Shown here in pieces: positions 46,330 to 57,447 of a DNA stretch of 64,000 nucleotides. Position 1 is the first letter of the stretch, and the number at the start of each line of letters is the position of its first letter. Position numbers and translations under genes: made by a program. The notes below the pieces were generated by a model. That model worked only from the letters and a program-made list of their open reading frames with translations, was not told the DNA's origin and made no database searches. Location: contig OY365809.1 in assembly GCA_959347315.1 (NCBI GenBank), positions 2,142,806-2,206,805 on the forward strand. The letters run 5' to 3'. The stretch comes from Bimastos eiseni. Taxonomy: Eukaryota > Annelida > Clitellata > Crassiclitellata > Lumbricidae.

Positions 46330-47125
46330 CCTGGCGGTTTAGGCGGGAACAAACAAACGCATGAACTATGAAGATAAAGACAGAGACAGAGACCGATCGT
46401 CTGATGGCTACGTGTCGTCTCAGTTGAAAGTAGCAGCAGCGTGTCAGATTAGATAATATGTGTTCCATGCACGTGAGGAATGAATTGAATATGAGAAGTA
46501 TTTAGTTAGATGAGGGTTTCTCGGGCAGTAGTCGTAAGTCAAGTTTAGCTGTTACCTAATTCCAAACCAGACCAGTTGAGAGTGTGTTGTCAGTTAGGCG
46601 TACTTCGGCCTTATTCAGTAGTGGCATGGCATCGTTAAACGTCTACTAACCAACTACCGATTGATTATCTTCGTTAATGCTACAAAATACCTTTGATTAA
46701 TAGGTCCAGCATCGTATACAAATAAAGCATAGCTTTGTCGCTGGATAGGAAAATACGCTTGACTCTTGATCCATTAGACACCTCTAAAATTGAGCAGTAC
46801 TATCCTATAAAATCCGATTAAAGTGACTTGCCACCGTAGTTAGCAAGGTGTCGCTAAAACTGGGGGTCAGTCAAATAGTGCAAATCAGTGTAAACAGATC
46901 TTATTTGAGTCAAAGGGCAGCGCTAGGCCAACTTGATAAAATCTAATCTTATCCAGCCAGATTTAATCATGAACCAGATGAACTAAACGTATTTTATATG
47001 ATCTAATACAATAAAACCCTAATTAGTTCAATCTAAACCAATCCAACTCAACCATGCACACGCTTCCAATTATCTGGTTGATGCATATGTAATACTTCGG
47101 TCATTCAAGTTCCTCCCTCCGTCCA
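46330..47125. other. Intergenic, nothing coding
   Basis: TTAGACACCTCTAAAATTG at about 46777 is a family A-type terminal motif. The stretch at 46930-47060 is rich in AATCTAATC/CCAATC quasi-repeats. No gene is seen. Confidence 0.4.
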
Positions 47126-47129
47126 CTTC

Positions 47130-47395
47130 GTTCGTCCAATATTCTTGACCTCTTGGTTTATCGAACTTGAACAGCTATGGCTCAGTTTAGAATTTAGATC
47201 CTTTGCTTCAAATGGTCCCTCTCTGTGAAATGCGCTTTCACCATCTATTCGGTCTAAAATTATATCTGGAAGTCTCTCATCCTATTTTGCTTTTCTCAAA
47301 ACCTACTTCTTCTCACGGGGCCTTACGCACTGGCAGCGCTTCTGAACGGTTCGACCTATAAATGCTTAAATACAATACAATACTTAACATCTTAG
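47130..47395 (+). pseudogene. LINE 3'-end relic
   Basis: WNALSPSIRS-like coding (about 47225-47300) with FLKTYFF at its end resembles the WNxLPxxIR...FKxxLK terminus of CR1/L2 elements. CTATAAATGCTTAAATACAA and a short AATAC repeat form the tail. Confidence 0.6.
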
Positions 47396-48028
47396 AATTG
47401 TCTACCTCGGCTATCGGACAAATAATCATGGGAGGGGATATGAAGCCGCAACGTATCAGCCAATCAGCGATCGTCTATGATATTGATACATTACTATCGA
47501 CGTCTGTGATAGGGCCTATGTAATGAATAAAGTGACATCCGGGTACTCAGCAGGGCATCCTTGAATGTAAAATATCCGAAAAGTTCATCATGATTTATGT
47601 CATCCCATCCAAAACATTTTAATCATATTGTTAGTTCCATTTACTAAGTCGTTTTATTTCGCCTGCAAAAATAATAAACGCCAATAATCATCTAGGTCGA
47701 CTTCATATCTCTTCCAGATTATTCTCAGAGGGTTTAATATTTTAAAATTAACATTTAGTTGACAAAGTGCCAGATAAGAGTAGGCCGACCTCCAGGGTTT
47801 CAAAGGCCATAATTAGAGTGCATATATTCCATTGGAACTTGATATTAGGCATAAATATTTAGAAGAACTTAACAGTGTAGTCTAATATTTTAATTTTAAT
47901 ATTGCTGTTTATTTGTGTGATTGCTTAATGAAGCATTTACCACTATTTTCATATTACTACTATTATTGACCGCACCGAATTGTCCGGGACGAATTGCCCT
48001 AGGACCAACATAAACGACTATACTTTTT

Positions 48029-48195
48029 AACACCTTTAAAACACTATAAACCGATGCTATAGATTTCATGAGTTACAAACGCCGCATAACGTAACTCCTG
48101 CGCTGCGAGAATTCAGGCAATACTAGTCCAAGCCTGGATAAAGGAGGAGGGCGTTAATGGCCTTTGTTATCACACAATGTCGTCAGACTTCAACA
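48029..48195 (-). repeat. Family A dispersed repeat, full reverse copy
   Basis: It begins AACACCTTTAAAACAC, continues ACCGATGCTATAGATTTCAT and CGTAACTCCTGCGCTGCGAG, and has the core AGTCCAAGCCTGGATAAAGG, GAGGGCGTTAATGGCCTTTG and TTATCACACAATGTCGTCAG. It is a useful single-monomer reference copy. Confidence 0.85.
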
Positions 48196-48489
48196 ACCTA
48201 CGCATGACGTAAGAAACATGGAAGACCGATAAACCCATTTTTCTCTCGAAGTGAAAATGTGCAGAACTAAGGAAATGCGAAGACGGAAATTGCAACCAAT
48301 GCAACAATCAGGATGCCTTGCGAAACTTCCTTCGGAAAGAAAGGACTTCTGTGCGAACTCATGAGAATATACACACGCAAGAACGTCAGTGGCCTATACA
48401 CAATCAAGTTTTTTTTCTATTGCCCGGTTGCTGACAATGTATCATATCATAGGGCTCTCCGTCTTCGGTTATGAAGAGTTATTGGTACC

Positions 48490-48625
48490 GATCAAATAGC
48501 ACCGAGCCTTCTCGGTTGTTGGCCCCTCCATTTGGAACGGTTTCCTGCTAGTGCTGCGCATGCTCCTTAGACACCATTTTCCAGCCTTCAATGTATCGTC
48601 AAGTCTTTTTTGATAGTCAGTCATC
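48490..48625 (+). pseudogene. LINE 3'-end relic
   Basis: The translation HRAFSVVGPSIWNGFLLVLR followed by HHFPAFNVSSSLF is the C-terminal block of CR1/L2-type elements. Confidence 0.8.
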
Positions 48626-48629
48626 CGTT

Positions 48630-49890
48630 ACTTAACACAGACCATATAGATCAAATTTCAGATATTAATCGTACATTTAAGAGATCATCCGATTGGCTTT
48701 TAAGTCTTGTGACATTACAATCATTTGAGATCCTTCACCATCGCTCGTCCGTTTTTGCAAGATTCGTGTTTTGTCCTGTGGAGCTATATATTGTAAATCA
48801 TGAATCCAGACTTATATAATTTTAGTACCAAACAATTTAATGGTGTTTAATTCCTGGAGAAAGAAGGATGACGAATTGCGCTAAACTAATACATTTCTTA
48901 AGTTACAGCGTTCGCAAAACAGAAGATAGATATTGCATCTCGATTTCTAAAGTTAACATTGTTCATCGTCTGTCACCTTGTCCGTCTGCCTGTCACCTTG
49001 TCTGTCCTTCATCTTTCCATCATTTTCCCTTACGATCAGCCATCATTTGATTATCTTTCTGATCGTGCTTCTAATACCTCCATTGTAACAAACTCCGAGC
49101 AGATTCTAGGAGGTTTGCTTCCACCGATTAATGCCTCAGTTCTCTTGCCTTGTTATGTAAGAAAGCATTTATGTAGAGCCCTTGACCACCACCTATAAGT
49201 ATTGCTTACACAGAATCAAAGCAATCCGAAGAGGTTAACAATTGTGTTATTTCTGTTGGAGTCAAGAAGTATGATGTACGAGGAATTGAATAAATACACG
49301 AACCAGCGGACGAAGATCTAAACATCCGTTTTTATTAGGTTTGGCTTACAATAAGATCGTTTCTCGGGCGGACGACTGTATTTACAGGAATTTGGCACAA
49401 AAATGCTCTGTAGGAATATGAATAGCTTACATAATATATGGGATTCATCTCATGTTAATTACTATATACTCTTCTACTATTTAGCTTTTGTTATAATTAT
49501 ATTTTATTTATGGATTTATGCTGCATCGTCTGTTATAGAATAGCTTTTAGAGGCGTACATGTCGTGCGATTACAGACGTTCATATTAAAGAAAATACTTA
49601 CTTGTTACTTTGTCCGCCTGTCTGCCACTTTCAAAGTCCGCCTGTTTGTGCTCTTGTATCTTTTCTCATTGTCTACAATCTTTCTTGTTAGCCTCTCATC
49701 ACGTCTACTGTCTATCCATTTGTCTGTCTGCCTGCCTGCCTGTCTGTCTGTCTCTGTCTGCATCTCTTTGCCCCAGTCACTCCTCAGTCCTCCATTACTG
49801 AATCGTCTAATTACAACTTGATGTGAGAACCTCTCATTCCTCTATTTGATAGGCACTGGATGGTGATCCGCTTTCGTCATCTCTGCTTTT
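48630..49890. other. Intergenic, short CTGT tract only
   Basis: A CTGCCTGCCTGTCTGTCTGT tract lies at about 49720-49755. Small open frames are unrecognised. Confidence 0.4.
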
Positions 49891-49894
49891 AAGT

Positions 49895-50180
49895 TGGGCA
49901 ATTATCAGCGCCCGTAAATTCAGTCGTCGCTCTCAAAGACCGAACGCCGCGTTTTCATCTCACAGCACCTTATCAGCGGCAAAGACGGTGCCGGTCAGGT
50001 CCCACCATTCACCTGAAGGGACCGACTGTCGGCCGTCCGGCGCCCGCCGAGAGACCGACCAAGAGCGGCCGAGAGGGACGCGTGGTTGGCCACGGAGCGC
50101 TGTGTACTTTACAGATGGGTCGTCCACTGTTCGTATATTCTCCTTAAGGACTGCGTTTGCGGACAGGGAGAGGTGGGAGT
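49895..50180. other. GC-rich unique stretch, function unknown
   Basis: A non-repetitive GC-rich block with CCTTATCAGCGGC (GATA-like), CACCTG and GGCCGTCCGGCGCC. A 64-codon frame (49988-50182) is unrecognised. It could be a regulatory element or an untranslated exon. Confidence 0.25.
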
Positions 50181-50284
50181 GAGAGAGACGGACAAGCAGG
50201 CAGGCAGGTAGAAGGTGGGATAGTTAAGACAAGGCTTCGTCAGATGGGGGTTTAAGTGAGGGCGACTGCTAGCGAGAGTTAGAA

Positions 50285-50560
50285 CCACAAAGGCAAGTGA
50301 GAGAGAGATGGAGGGAGGGAGGGAGAGAAGGAGAAACAGACAGACAGAGAGTGTTTGTGTGAGTAAGAGAGTCAGTGAGACAGAGACAAAGACAGAAACA
50401 TTGAAAGTGACAGAGACAGAGACAGTGACAGAGACAGAGACAGTGACAGAGACAGAGACAGAAGCAGTGATCGAGAACAGAAACGCAAAAAGAAAGACAG
50501 ATAGATAGACATATTAACAAACAAACAAACAGAGAGACAGACGGATAATTAGAGAGACAG
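50285..50560. repeat. (GACAGA)n / (GACA)n degenerate tract
   Basis: Purine-rich GAGGGA, GACAGA and GTGACAGAGA units, then AACAAACA and GAGACAGA to about 50560. Confidence 0.9.
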
Positions 50561-50959
50561 AGACCAGACAGGTACAGATAGAGGCACCTAGGGAAACAAC
50601 CTGACCATCTGAAGAGAGATATGGAGCGCTCTTGAGCTGCGATCGCACTAGGAGTGGCATTGAGTGCCCGAGTCTTCGAGCAAGAGAGGACCACAATGGA
50701 GCTCCGAAGGGCATCCCAAGTCCGCCCTAGACTTAAGAGACTTCCGGTTCTCGGTGACGTCAACAGAACTAATAAATGGGATGTTAATTGCTGAGCTAAT
50801 TAGGACATAACTTCGGTCATCATAGAAAGAGATATAAAAAGACGGCGATCGTAAAAACAGAAAATGAGGAATTGATGACTGGATATGAAATCGGGATTAT
50901 CGTAAAAATCATCGTATTAAGCGGCCTCGTCGTTATCGTGACCTTTATTGTTATCGTTA

Positions 50960-51300
50960 TTGTTGTCGGCATCGTCGTAACAATTGTAACATCATTATCG
51001 TCCACGCCTTCATCACCATCGTCGTCGTCGCAGCCATCTTCATCATCGTCATCAGCAGCAACAGCAATAGCAACAATAACATTATATCGTCTTCACCAAA
51101 ACCCTAATCATAGTCGTCATCGCCGTCATCGTCATCATCATCATCATCCTCATCGTCATTGTCATCGACATCGTGATCGACATCGTGATCGTCATTGTCA
51201 TCGTCACCGTCACCATCACCGTCACTATCATCGTCAACGTTATTGGCGTCGTCATCGTCGCCGTCGTCGTCATCGTCATCGTCGTCGTCACCGTCAGTTC
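50960..51300. repeat. Imperfect (CAT/CGT)n trinucleotide tract
   Basis: CATCGTCGT-type triplets with frequent substitution. Low-complexity frames (His/Arg, Asp, Met/Thr) result from the period. Confidence 0.9.
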
Positions 51301-51404
51301 CATGTTTGATAATTGTCGTCAATGCAACTCCTTTAATTTAGGCAATAAAGAAATGGAGCCCAATCTCATCCGTTGTAGGAACTCTCAACAGTCGATAGAT
51401 GTCG

Positions 51405-51840
51405 TCATCATCGGGTGGCAGACTATTGGAGCAATAGACAACCGGATGGGTTGCCGCCCCACCTGTAAGGGGGATTGGATGGGTGCACCCTCCAATGGGG
51501 GCATGAATGGATCACGTTGGCGTTAGACCCTGCCAAGTACTTGCTCCGTCGGCTCATAAACCGCAACCAAAACACGACTCGTATCCAATAACCACTCAAC
51601 AGAGGGCGCGTTATTTGCCCGCCACCCGTACAACTCGCAACCTTCCCTGGAGCGCGGGCAACTGCCCGACCGATCACCAGATGGCCCAACAGTGGCGCCC
51701 TCTTCACGGAGGAAATGCCTGAATGGGTGAGAGCACTTGATGGGCTTAGGGGAGCCCGGTCGTTCGAGTCGGGTTGCACCGCGCGGCGGACCCTGGTTGC
51801 ACTGCGTCCACCTTTCCCCCCCATGTCACGGACGACTTTC
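51405..51840. promoter_or_regulatory. Candidate regulatory stretch (GC-rich, unique)
   Basis: A non-repetitive block with CACCTGTAAG, AAACCGCAACC (RUNX-like), ACAGAGGGCGCG and AGTGGCGCCCTCT (CTCF-like cores), and TTGCGCC-poor flanks. The open frames on both strands are unrecognised. Low confidence. Confidence 0.2.
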
Positions 51841-51954
51841 GGATTTAAGTAAATATTAGCTAACGACGAATGGACGATTCGTTTGCATTTTGCAAATCTG
51901 GCGCCGACATAAGAGCGTCAAACCACTTCATTCAAATCGTTCTCTGCCATTACA

Positions 51955-52075
51955 CATAGAAATTAAATTTATTATATATATATATATATGTCACATGCAA
52001 GAGATATATGGATATATAATCTTGCAAAATTCATATATTTATATGATATGCATTTACAATAATATATTTGAATTA
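51955..52075. repeat. (TA)n-rich patch
   Basis: A short TA run at about 51973-51989 and AT-rich surroundings. Confidence 0.7.
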
Positions 52076-52404
52076 TGATTTTGGATGAATTCAGAGTTTA
52101 ATGACAGCTTAATTCTCATTTGATGGTTAGCACTGTTCGATAGGAACTCCTATACCTTGCTATTCTGATTAAATGGTGTGTTACGAGCTCTTTTAAACGT
52201 ATGTCCAGCTGTTAAATATCCTTCGTCGTTAATAGTTAGCAGAATATTCTAATAGCGCTATAGTCTAAAGATAACCGCAGCACGCCAGCTATAATTAACG
52301 AAAAGGCATAAAAATAATTACCTTACCGTACCTTACCTTACCAATAATTAACTTACCACTATTGCACAGTGTGCGATTGTGGAAAATCTTAACCTAAGAT
52401 ACAT

Positions 52405-52895
52405 CTAGCGGTGCCTGGAGCGGGTTCTGCGTTCTGCTGCACGTCTTGTTGGACGCATTCCTAAATGTGGCCATGTATCCGGCGATATACTGGATGTGCT
52501 CCACTGGCTCCCCCTCCAACAGCGAATCTCGTACCGTATCATCTCTTTGGTATGGCGGTCCTTGCTAGGTCTCACCTATGCCTATCTTCGCGTCTCTGTT
52601 ACTCTACTTTGAGTTTACTGGGTCGCCGCACTCTAGGCTCTACTGAGTGAGGCATGCTCGTTGTTCCATTTACTCGTACAACTACTAAACAGAATCGTGT
52701 CTTCTCAGTGGCTGGTCCCTTGCTCTGGAGCACGCTAACGTTGGCGTTGCGGTTGTCACCAAGGGTCCACTCAGACTCGTTTTATACTCGCCTTAAAACT
52801 GTTAGTTTTAAACGTGCTGGAGTCGGGAGCGCTCCTGAATAGTAGACTTTAAGGGGCGCTATATAAATCTCTGTAATGAATGAATGAATCTAAGA
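52405..52895 (+). pseudogene. CR1/L2-like LINE 3'-end relic with AATG tail
   Basis: The translation RVLRSAARLVGRIPKCGHVS, LDVLHWLPLQQRISYRIISL and later RRTLGSTE, LVVPFTRTTTKQNRVFSVAG, PLLWSTL is the unmistakable C-terminal domain of a CR1/L2 element, with a frame change at about 52580-52650 and stops. CGCTATATAAATCTCTGTAA and then AATGAATGAATGAAT form the typical 3' tail. Confidence 0.93.
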
Positions 52896-53039
52896 GGTAT
52901 CACCAGATGCCATACAATACTCCTATAACAAACGTTGCGCAATTTACACCGGCGCTCATTTTAGACACCTTTAAGACGCTATCCATCGATGCTATATAGT
53001 AGGAAACACATTACAAAATAAAAAAATAAAAAAAATGAG

Positions 53040-53192
53040 GGCCTCGCATTTCTGTCTGAGACTGGACGCCGACTTTCGACAACGGACAAACTTCCTTTTC
53101 CAGAACTTGTCGGCATTGATCCAACGTTTCAATGCGGTGGCTTTTCAGGGCACCATGTCAAGATTACAGTCCACTGACAAGCGGTGACCCAG

Positions 53193-53227
<35 letters not shown>

Positions 53228-53228
53228 T

Positions 53229-53265
<37 letters not shown>

Positions 53266-53280
53266 TAATAATAATAAAAA
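53040..53280 (+). pseudogene. Retroelement C-terminal domain fragment with (ATA)n tail
   Basis: RTNFLFQNLSALIQRFNAVA followed by FQGT matches the end of the minus-strand domain at 56754-57120 (TTFLYHRISMIIQRYNAVAF). The coding part is followed within about 30 bases by a nearly pure (ATA)n run (53192-53275). Both copies keep this arrangement, so the triplet array is probably the element's own 3' tail. Confidence 0.8.
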
Positions 53281-53489
53281 TTAATCTAAAAACTGAATGC
53301 AATACCCATTGAAAACCTTTCGGGAAATTATAAACAGCAAGGTGATAGTGAAACAGAAGCCCATTCATTTCGTAGTTCGTTATTTATATTATTTGTTGAC
53401 CTTCGAACTAAATGATCGTTTTATTACATGAGCATAAGCGACGAAACTGCACGCTGGCCGATTAGTTTTATTACGTCTAGAAAATATGA

Positions 53490-54060
53490 TCCTGTCTAAT
53501 TTAATTTAATTTAATTTCGATCCATTTCAAACCACTAAAATTCACAAAACTCATATCCAACTAAAGCAATTCAGATCCAATCCAATCTAAATTAATTTAA
53601 TCAAATCTAATCATAACTGCATTCGAAATCATAATCTACACATCTGTCAAGCGTCACTCGAGAGCCAATTGCAGGGAACCACCTTATTCACGAGCTAATA
53701 ATAATAATAATAAGCGAATCTAATCTAAAAAATAAAATAAAACAATTAAATTAAATTAAATCGAGGCATACCTAATATAATAAAATTTAAAAATCAAATA
53801 AATATAATTTAATCTGATCTTATTTTATCTTATCTTGCCTTGTCTTATCTAGCCTGGTATAGTCTAGTTTAGTCTATCTTAGAATGGTCTAGCCTAGCCT
53901 AACCTAACCTAGCCTAGTCTTGTCTAGTCTTGTCTTGCCTTGTCTAGTCTAGACTGGCCTAGACTAGAGTAGACGAGCCTAGTCTAGTCTAGTCCTCTCT
54001 AGTCTAGTTCTCTCTTGTCTTATCTAATTCGTAAATAAAATTTAAAATAAAATTCAATCA
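53490..54060. repeat. Degenerate TTAAT / TAGTC pentanucleotide tract
   Basis: AATTTAATTTAATTTAATTT and TCTAATCAAA pentamers (53490-53820) pass into CTTGT, TAGTC, TAGCC and TAACC pentamers (53820-54030). The 5-nt rhythm is clear although few units are identical. A family B copy interrupts it at 53645-53695. Confidence 0.75.
53645..53695 (+). repeat. Family B dispersed repeat, fragment
   Basis: AGCGTCACTCGAGAGCCAAT, GCAGGGAACCACCTTATTCA and CGAGC parallel the copies at 35215 and 38588. Confidence 0.6.
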
Positions 54061-54064
54061 AACT

Positions 54065-54180
54065 TCTAAGCGTGGGTCACGAGTATTCAAGAGAATGCCA
54101 ATTCACGAGTCGATTATTGATCGCAGCATGAGGGTCACTGTGGACCGGTTAAGTCCTTCACACATGCCCAGCGACATCGA
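54065..54180 (+). repeat. Family B-like dispersed repeat, diverged
   Basis: TATTCAAGAGAATGCCAATT, CACGAGTCGA, GCAGCATGAGGGTCACTGTG and GACCGGTTAAGTCC resemble family B with more drift. Confidence 0.4.
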
Positions 54181-54654
54181 TTAAAGCATCGTAATCAACT
54201 AGCAAGACATAATAAAGGCATAAAAAACAAAGCCTTTTGATTAAAGATTATCAACCGACAGATCCCAACATTACGGCTTCGTTGAGTGGATGTTTGGCTG
54301 AAATAAACTCTTAATTAGGCTTTCAATTAAGTCGCCCGGCTCTTAATTCCGCGCTGGCAAACAACGACTTCAATGTGAATTTTACGATCTTTATTCTTTA
54401 TTCGCCTTAAGAGTCGTACACTTCGCGCCCGAAGCGACAAGAATTACAACTATACAGATCTGCAATCCTCCATTTCTCCCGCACGACACAAACACGCACA
54501 TCCAGGCAACCGCAAAGCCATATATGATACAATAGCCACCATATTTTATACACACATGATATGTATGCATGTAGACTTGTAGAGGTCCATAGACCAATGG
54601 GTAAGACACTAGTAAAACAATTAAATTAAATTAAATCAAGTCATACCTAGATAG

Positions 54655-55095
54655 ATACTAGTATCTATTAAATGCCAAGTGCAAGTGCTGAGAAACCAAG
54701 ATCGATACCGCATCTCTAAGGCTGACTTGTCCTTCCCTCGCTAGGCGGTGGCGTTAGTCAAATTAAATGCACATTGTGATGAGAGCCTTGCATGACTGTA
54801 ACACAGTTGAATTCGACTCAGAAACCTGAAGGAGTCTTCAAACAAAAATTCTTATAAGCAGCTAGAGCGGTAAATGCATGGAACGAGTTGCTTTTGGGGA
54901 GACAATAAACAGCTTCAAGGCCCGGCTATTGACTGTGGGATATTGAGACGTGTACTATTGGTGATTCTCACAAAGGCCTCTGTCTATTGAACCATATTAA
55001 ATCCTGTTATGTAATGTCATGTTAGGTATGGTAACTTGTCATTCGTTCCTACTGTACTTGTAATCATGCTGCGCTTCATTAGTTTGAAATTAAAC
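54655..55095 (+). pseudogene. LINE 3'-end relic
   Basis: ARAVNAWNELL and FKAR-type coding (54858-54935) matches the R..NAWNELP....SFKxxL terminus of CR1/Jockey-type elements. The upstream GTATCTATTAAATGCCAAG is identical to a 19-base piece of the LINE at 55696, so the two may belong to related elements. Confidence 0.6.
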
Positions 55096-55134
55096 GGAGC
55101 TATCATTTATACTGTGACCTGTCAAAGGAGCGAC

Positions 55135-55205
55135 CGACAAAAGAGCGCTCCAACAAAGAGCGCCAGACATCAGATCGCTCGACAATAGGGCGCACCTGTA
55201 TTGAT
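55135..55205. repeat. Short irregular repeat of AGAGCGC/ATCGCTC
   Basis: GAGCGACCGACAAAAGAGCG, AACAAAGAGCGCC, AGATCGCTCGACAA and TAGGGCGCACC show four or five variants of one roughly 15-base unit. Confidence 0.5.
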
Positions 55206-55214
55206 GAAAATTAT

Positions 55215-55826
55215 TCTTCCTAATATAGTTGATCAGCACTTTTCTTGGAAGGAGCCTATTAGTGCAATCTCCTGAAAAATATCAAAAACCTAGGTAATCT
55301 ATTTAGACTAACCAAAATTTTACCTGCTAAAACCCGTTCTACTCTCAACTTCTAACTCATATATCCTTACCTCACCTACTGTACTATAATCTGGGCCTCG
55401 GAATGCACATCCGATCTCAATATATTATCCATCATGCAGAAGAAAGCTATAAGATTTATGACCGGGTTGACATTTAATGCTCACACTAGCGAAGTATTTA
55501 AAACGAAACGGCTTCTATCAATCTATCAATCATCAAGATCTATAAATTACAAATAGCCATTTTTATGTTTCGAAATAGTCGAAAAATTACATAATATATT
55601 TCACCAATACCTTTGCTACAACATGAGTTACACACCCCACGCCATAAGAAGTCCACACGTCTTAATGGTTTCCTCTGCCAGAACTAATGCTAGATCAGTA
55701 TCTATTAAATGCCAAGGTCCCAGAATTTGGAATGCTATTCCAGCCACCATTTACTTGTCATGCAGCATTAACTCCTTTAGAACCAAAATGATTTCTCATA
55801 TTCTCGACCAATATAAAGGCAATTGA
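55215..55826 (+). pseudogene. CR1/Rex1-like LINE reverse transcriptase C-terminus
   Basis: The translation KNLGNLFRLTKILPAKTRST, LIYPYLTYCTIIWASECTSD, LNILSIMQKKAIRFMTGLTF, NAHTSEVFKTKRLLSIYQ is the conserved YPYLxYCxxxWG..LQKRAIR region. After a frame change, SYTPHAIRSPHVLMVSSART, NARSVSIKCQGPRIWNAIPA and SFRTKMISHIL reach a natural stop at 55824-55826. An in-frame TAA replaces a residue before LIYPYL. The copy lacks the catalytic YADD region (5'-truncated) but is relatively young, since the C-terminus is intact. Confidence 0.93.
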
Positions 55827-55829
55827 AGG

Positions 55830-56395
55830 GCTGGGAACCTTAACTTCAGAGGGGTATATGGAGGGATGGGTTGTGAGTCAATTGAATATACCAATCAATG
55901 TTTGGACTGATCGAGTGATAAAATAAGAAAAATTAATATAGGCCTACTGGTTTAATCTTGGCTCGTGTACTGAGCAACCCTGGCGCTCTAGGATATTGTT
56001 TTCTACTTGGCTACATAAATGTATTTTTCTCTAGATAACATGCATCATCTAATTCTTTGCTGCATTTATTGTCGTACCTCTTCACCTGCTAGCTACATTT
56101 TGTTAGTTAAGACTAGTTAAGTTTTATGTTTATACACCGTTGGATCTATTATCTTTTCCCTTTAATCTTCTCTTACCGGCTATTACTTTTCTATTTAACC
56201 TATCCTACTAGGTGGCCCTAACTTGCGGGACCTTTGATCCCTAATTGGGTCTCCTGGGCTTATCTCATCCTCCTTACTCATTCCATGACTCCTTCTCGCT
56301 TATCTCAACTAGAATAAGTCTTATTTACTATTTTGTTTTGGATTCGCTGTAAGCTGTTGTGTATAATTGTGATCAGCTAAATGAATTTCTTTGAT
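55830..56395. other. Intergenic, nothing recognised
   Basis: AT-rich unique sequence, possibly including the 3' untranslated part of the preceding LINE. Confidence 0.4.
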
Positions 56396-56399
56396 TGAT

Positions 56400-56505
56400 T
56401 GATTGTAATCGTTGTTTTTATTGATTTTGTTGTTATTGCTATCATCATGATTATTATCATTATTATCATCACTATTGTTATTATTATTGTTATTATTATC
56501 ATTAC

Positions 56506-56574
<69 letters not shown>

Positions 56575-56670
56575 CATTATTATCATCACTATTGTTATTA
56601 TTATTGTTATTATTATCATTACTATTATTATTATTATTATATTTATTATTATTATTATTATCATTATTAA

Positions 56671-56727
<57 letters not shown>

Positions 56728-56752
56728 CATTATTATGGTCTTCAATGTTAAT
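56400..56752. repeat. (ATT/ATC)n trinucleotide array, probable retroelement tail
   Basis: About 340 bases of ATT/ATC triplets, including long pure runs. It contains a duplicated block of about 115 bp, since TTATCATCACTATTGTTATT occurs twice at about 56463 and 56580. It abuts the 3' side of the minus-strand domain at 56754-57120. Confidence 0.9.
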
Positions 56753-56753
56753 T

Positions 56754-57125
56754 AATGGTGATGTCGTCCGGAGTAGCCCTGCTCGTTGGACTTCTGAGCA
56801 GCGAAAGTTCCCTTGAAAGCAACTGCGTTGTAGCGTTGAATAATCATCGAGATGCGATGGTAGAGAAAAGTCGTCTCCCTCTGCTCCCCAGTGACTGCGC
56901 TCAGTTTCTGTCCCAGTGCTGAAAGGAAGCTTTGGCTTTCGGAATTGATGGGGCCAACGGTTTCGAATGCCACCGGTGTGAAGAAGTACCTGGTGGCTAG
57001 CTCGGCGTATTTCTGAATGTTGAGGTTCGCCGCCCTCTCGGCCGCTGCGCCCACTCTTTGTGATGTTTCTGGCAGATACGACGTTGCCATTGTATCTGAC
57101 ACTGTTGCGTCCCATATCAAACACA
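56754..57125 (-). pseudogene. Retroelement C-terminal endonuclease-like domain, 5'-truncated
   Basis: The minus-strand frame is open for the whole stretch: LCLIWDATVSDTMATSYLPE, TSQRVGAAAERAANLNIQKY, AELATRYFFTPVAFETVGPI, NSESQSFLSALGQKLSAVTG, ETTFLYHRISMIIQRYNAVA. From memory, this DxTVxDT...K...PVAFET.G...LG..L...G...FL.QR.S..IQR.NA arrangement is seen downstream of reverse transcriptase in invertebrate retroelements, and the D..D...K spacing recalls PD-(D/E)XK nucleases. The assignment to a retroelement is my inference from recall plus the two-copy structure here. The apparent GAGRGG N-terminus comes from the adjacent CCCCG repeat. Confidence 0.7.
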
Positions 57126-57195
57126 GCCCCGCCCCGCCCCGCCCCGCCCCGCCCCGCCCCGCCCCGCCCCGCCCCGCCCCGCCCCGCCCCGCCCC
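57126..57195. repeat. (GCCCC)n pentanucleotide array
   Basis: About 14 perfect CCCCG units at the truncated 5' edge of the minus-strand element. The G-rich strand (GGGGC)n could adopt G-quadruplex structure. Confidence 0.95.
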
Positions 57196-57210
57196 CGCCA
57201 TGGTATATGT

Positions 57211-57212
57211 TA

Positions 57213-57272
<60 letters not shown>
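57211..57272. repeat. (TTA)n trinucleotide array
   Basis: About 20 ATT units followed by a TA run. Confidence 0.95.
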
Positions 57273-57279
<7 letters not shown>

Positions 57280-57447
57280 TAAATATAGATCATACTTAAT
57301 ATATTATTAATAAGATTTTTAAGTGCACATGTTATACACATACCATAAAATGGTCGTAAAATCCTTTGATCATCGTATCAACCGTTTATAATGAGTGATT
57401 AAGTGACAAAACGGTAAAAAGTATAGGACTTATCGTCGGCGAAACCG

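Noticed and set aside
56321..57124. 267-codon minus-strand frame with long poly-Asn
   Set aside because: It is a different phase from the real retroelement frame at 56754-57125, and the Asn run is the (AAT)n tail.
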